From: Turicibacter sp.
Lineage (GTDB): Bacteria; Bacillota; Bacilli; MOL361; Turicibacteraceae
Direction: 5' to 3'
DNA: 6,331 nucleotides
Assembly (NCBI GenBank): GCA_030531025.1
Contig: JAUMTV010000152.1
Coordinates: 1 to 6,331 of the forward strand
In this document: piece by piece, positions 6,090-6,331 of the stretch
How positions within the stretch are numbered: position 1 is the stretch's first letter
Layout of the letters: each line of letters starts with the position of its first letter
Notes under the pieces: model-generated
Told to the model about the DNA's origin: nothing
Database searches by the model: none
The model's input: the letters and a program-made list of their open reading frames with translations, nothing else
Program-made: the position numbers and the translations under genes

Positions 6090-6308
6090 ATGATGGAACG
6101 TTTTAAGAAACAGTTAGATTTCTTGTTGGAGATTGATAAAGTTAAAAATATTTTACGTATGACTTCGATTGCAGATGGATCTCGTCGCGAGAATGATGCC
6201 GAACATTCATGGAGTTTAGCAATGATGGCAGTATTGTTTGCAGAGCATGTAGATGAAAATATTGATTTATTAAAAGTGACAGATTGTAATATTAAGTGCG
6301 ACACATAA
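6090..6308 (+). pseudogene. YfbR-like HD-domain phosphohydrolase, truncated at its 3' side
   Basis: Start is ATG 6090, 9 nt after a strong AAAGGAGG (6073-6080); an adjacent ATG at 6093 is the alternative. The first 63 or so residues match the start of HD-superfamily 5'-nucleotidase-like hydrolases: QLDFLLEIDKVKNILR, then IADGSRRENDAEHSW with the first metal-binding His (H39), then LAMMAVLFAEHVDENIDLLKV. Relatives then continue with a helix carrying the His-Asp pair (xVLIHDLVEIDAGDT type) and reach about 180-200 residues. Here the text changes to TDCNIKCDT and stops at TAA 6306-6308, so the HD motif, the other metal ligands and over half of the protein are missing. The break near 6281 coincides with IS-end-like sequence, so insertion is the likely cause. 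The rest of the gene may lie beyond the window, past the insertion. Confidence 0.75.
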
Positions 6309-6331
6309 AAAAACTCATAAATAGGATCTTT
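6282..6331. mobile_element. Probable insertion-sequence end (IS30-like?) within the HD gene
   Basis: From about 6282 the sequence stops being coding-like for the HD gene. GATTGTAATATTAAGTGCGA (6282-6301), continuing CACAT, read on the other strand gives a GTGTCGCACTTAATATTACAATC-type end. From memory this resembles the GTGTTGCACTT...ACAATT termini of many IS30-family elements in Firmicutes. Only about 50 bp are visible and no transposase is in the window, so the family is a guess. A deletion or an assembly join would give the same picture from this side. Confidence 0.4.

Noticed and set aside
6083..6304. Minus-strand 73-codon open frame
   Set aside because: It is the antisense shadow of the HD-domain gene, which has a strong ribosome site, a promoter and recognisable family motifs; the minus frame has no family resemblance.
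1..6331. CRISPR array, tRNA or rRNA genes
   Set aside because: There are no regularly spaced repeats of 24-40 nt, and I saw no cloverleaf or conserved rRNA segments.

Overview
The window is AT-rich (about one third G+C by eye). It has Gram-positive style gene starts: strong AGGAGG-like ribosome binding sites, several TTG start codons and tightly spaced co-directional genes. Together with the families present (Maa-type acetyltransferase, LanFEG/BcrA-like ABC transporter with an OmpR-type two-component system, YfbR-like HD protein) this points to a low-GC Bacillota chromosome. A gut Firmicute such as Turicibacter or a relative is my guess from style only. All recognised genes are on the + strand.

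Layout. (1) Positions 1-447 hold the C-terminal three quarters of a maltose/galactoside O-acetyltransferase (Maa/LacA type), cut by the window edge. It is followed by a DUF1349 concanavalin-like protein (492-1079) and a strong rho-independent terminator with a 16-bp perfect stem (1117-1160). (2) The gap 1161-1456 (about 296 bp) has no convincing gene. It contains a compact, highly self-complementary element (about 1234-1370). Its 20-nt right arm pairs without interruption with a left arm broken by two bulges, enclosing a GCGAAGC mini-hairpin nested in another helix and a further hairpin. A candidate promoter follows directly. (3) Positions 1457-5944 form a five-gene operon: ABC ATPase, two ABC-2 permeases, OmpR-type response regulator and sensor histidine kinase. 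The order and families match antimicrobial-peptide/lantibiotic immunity and resistance modules (LanFEG, BcrAB, Cpr-like). The kinase-regulator pair would sense the peptide and switch on the transporter. (4) After a 145-bp gap with an extended -10 promoter, a YfbR-like HD-domain phosphohydrolase gene begins at 6090. It loses homology near 6281, before its HD motif, and runs into sequence resembling an insertion-sequence end (IS30-like is my best guess).

Main points of interest. The ABC ATPase is broken twice. An in-frame TGA at 1841-1843 splits it between the Walker A half and the signature/Walker B half. Independently, the Walker A Thr/Ser after the invariant Lys is Ile. Both are explicable as C-to-T changes. 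The two permeases and the two-component system remain intact, so the module has probably lost its motor recently. The structured element at 1234-1370 matches no RNA or repeat family I can name and is the best candidate for something undescribed. It could be a small mobile palindromic repeat or a cis-acting RNA; the sequence alone does not decide. The HD gene is a second, independent gene disruption.
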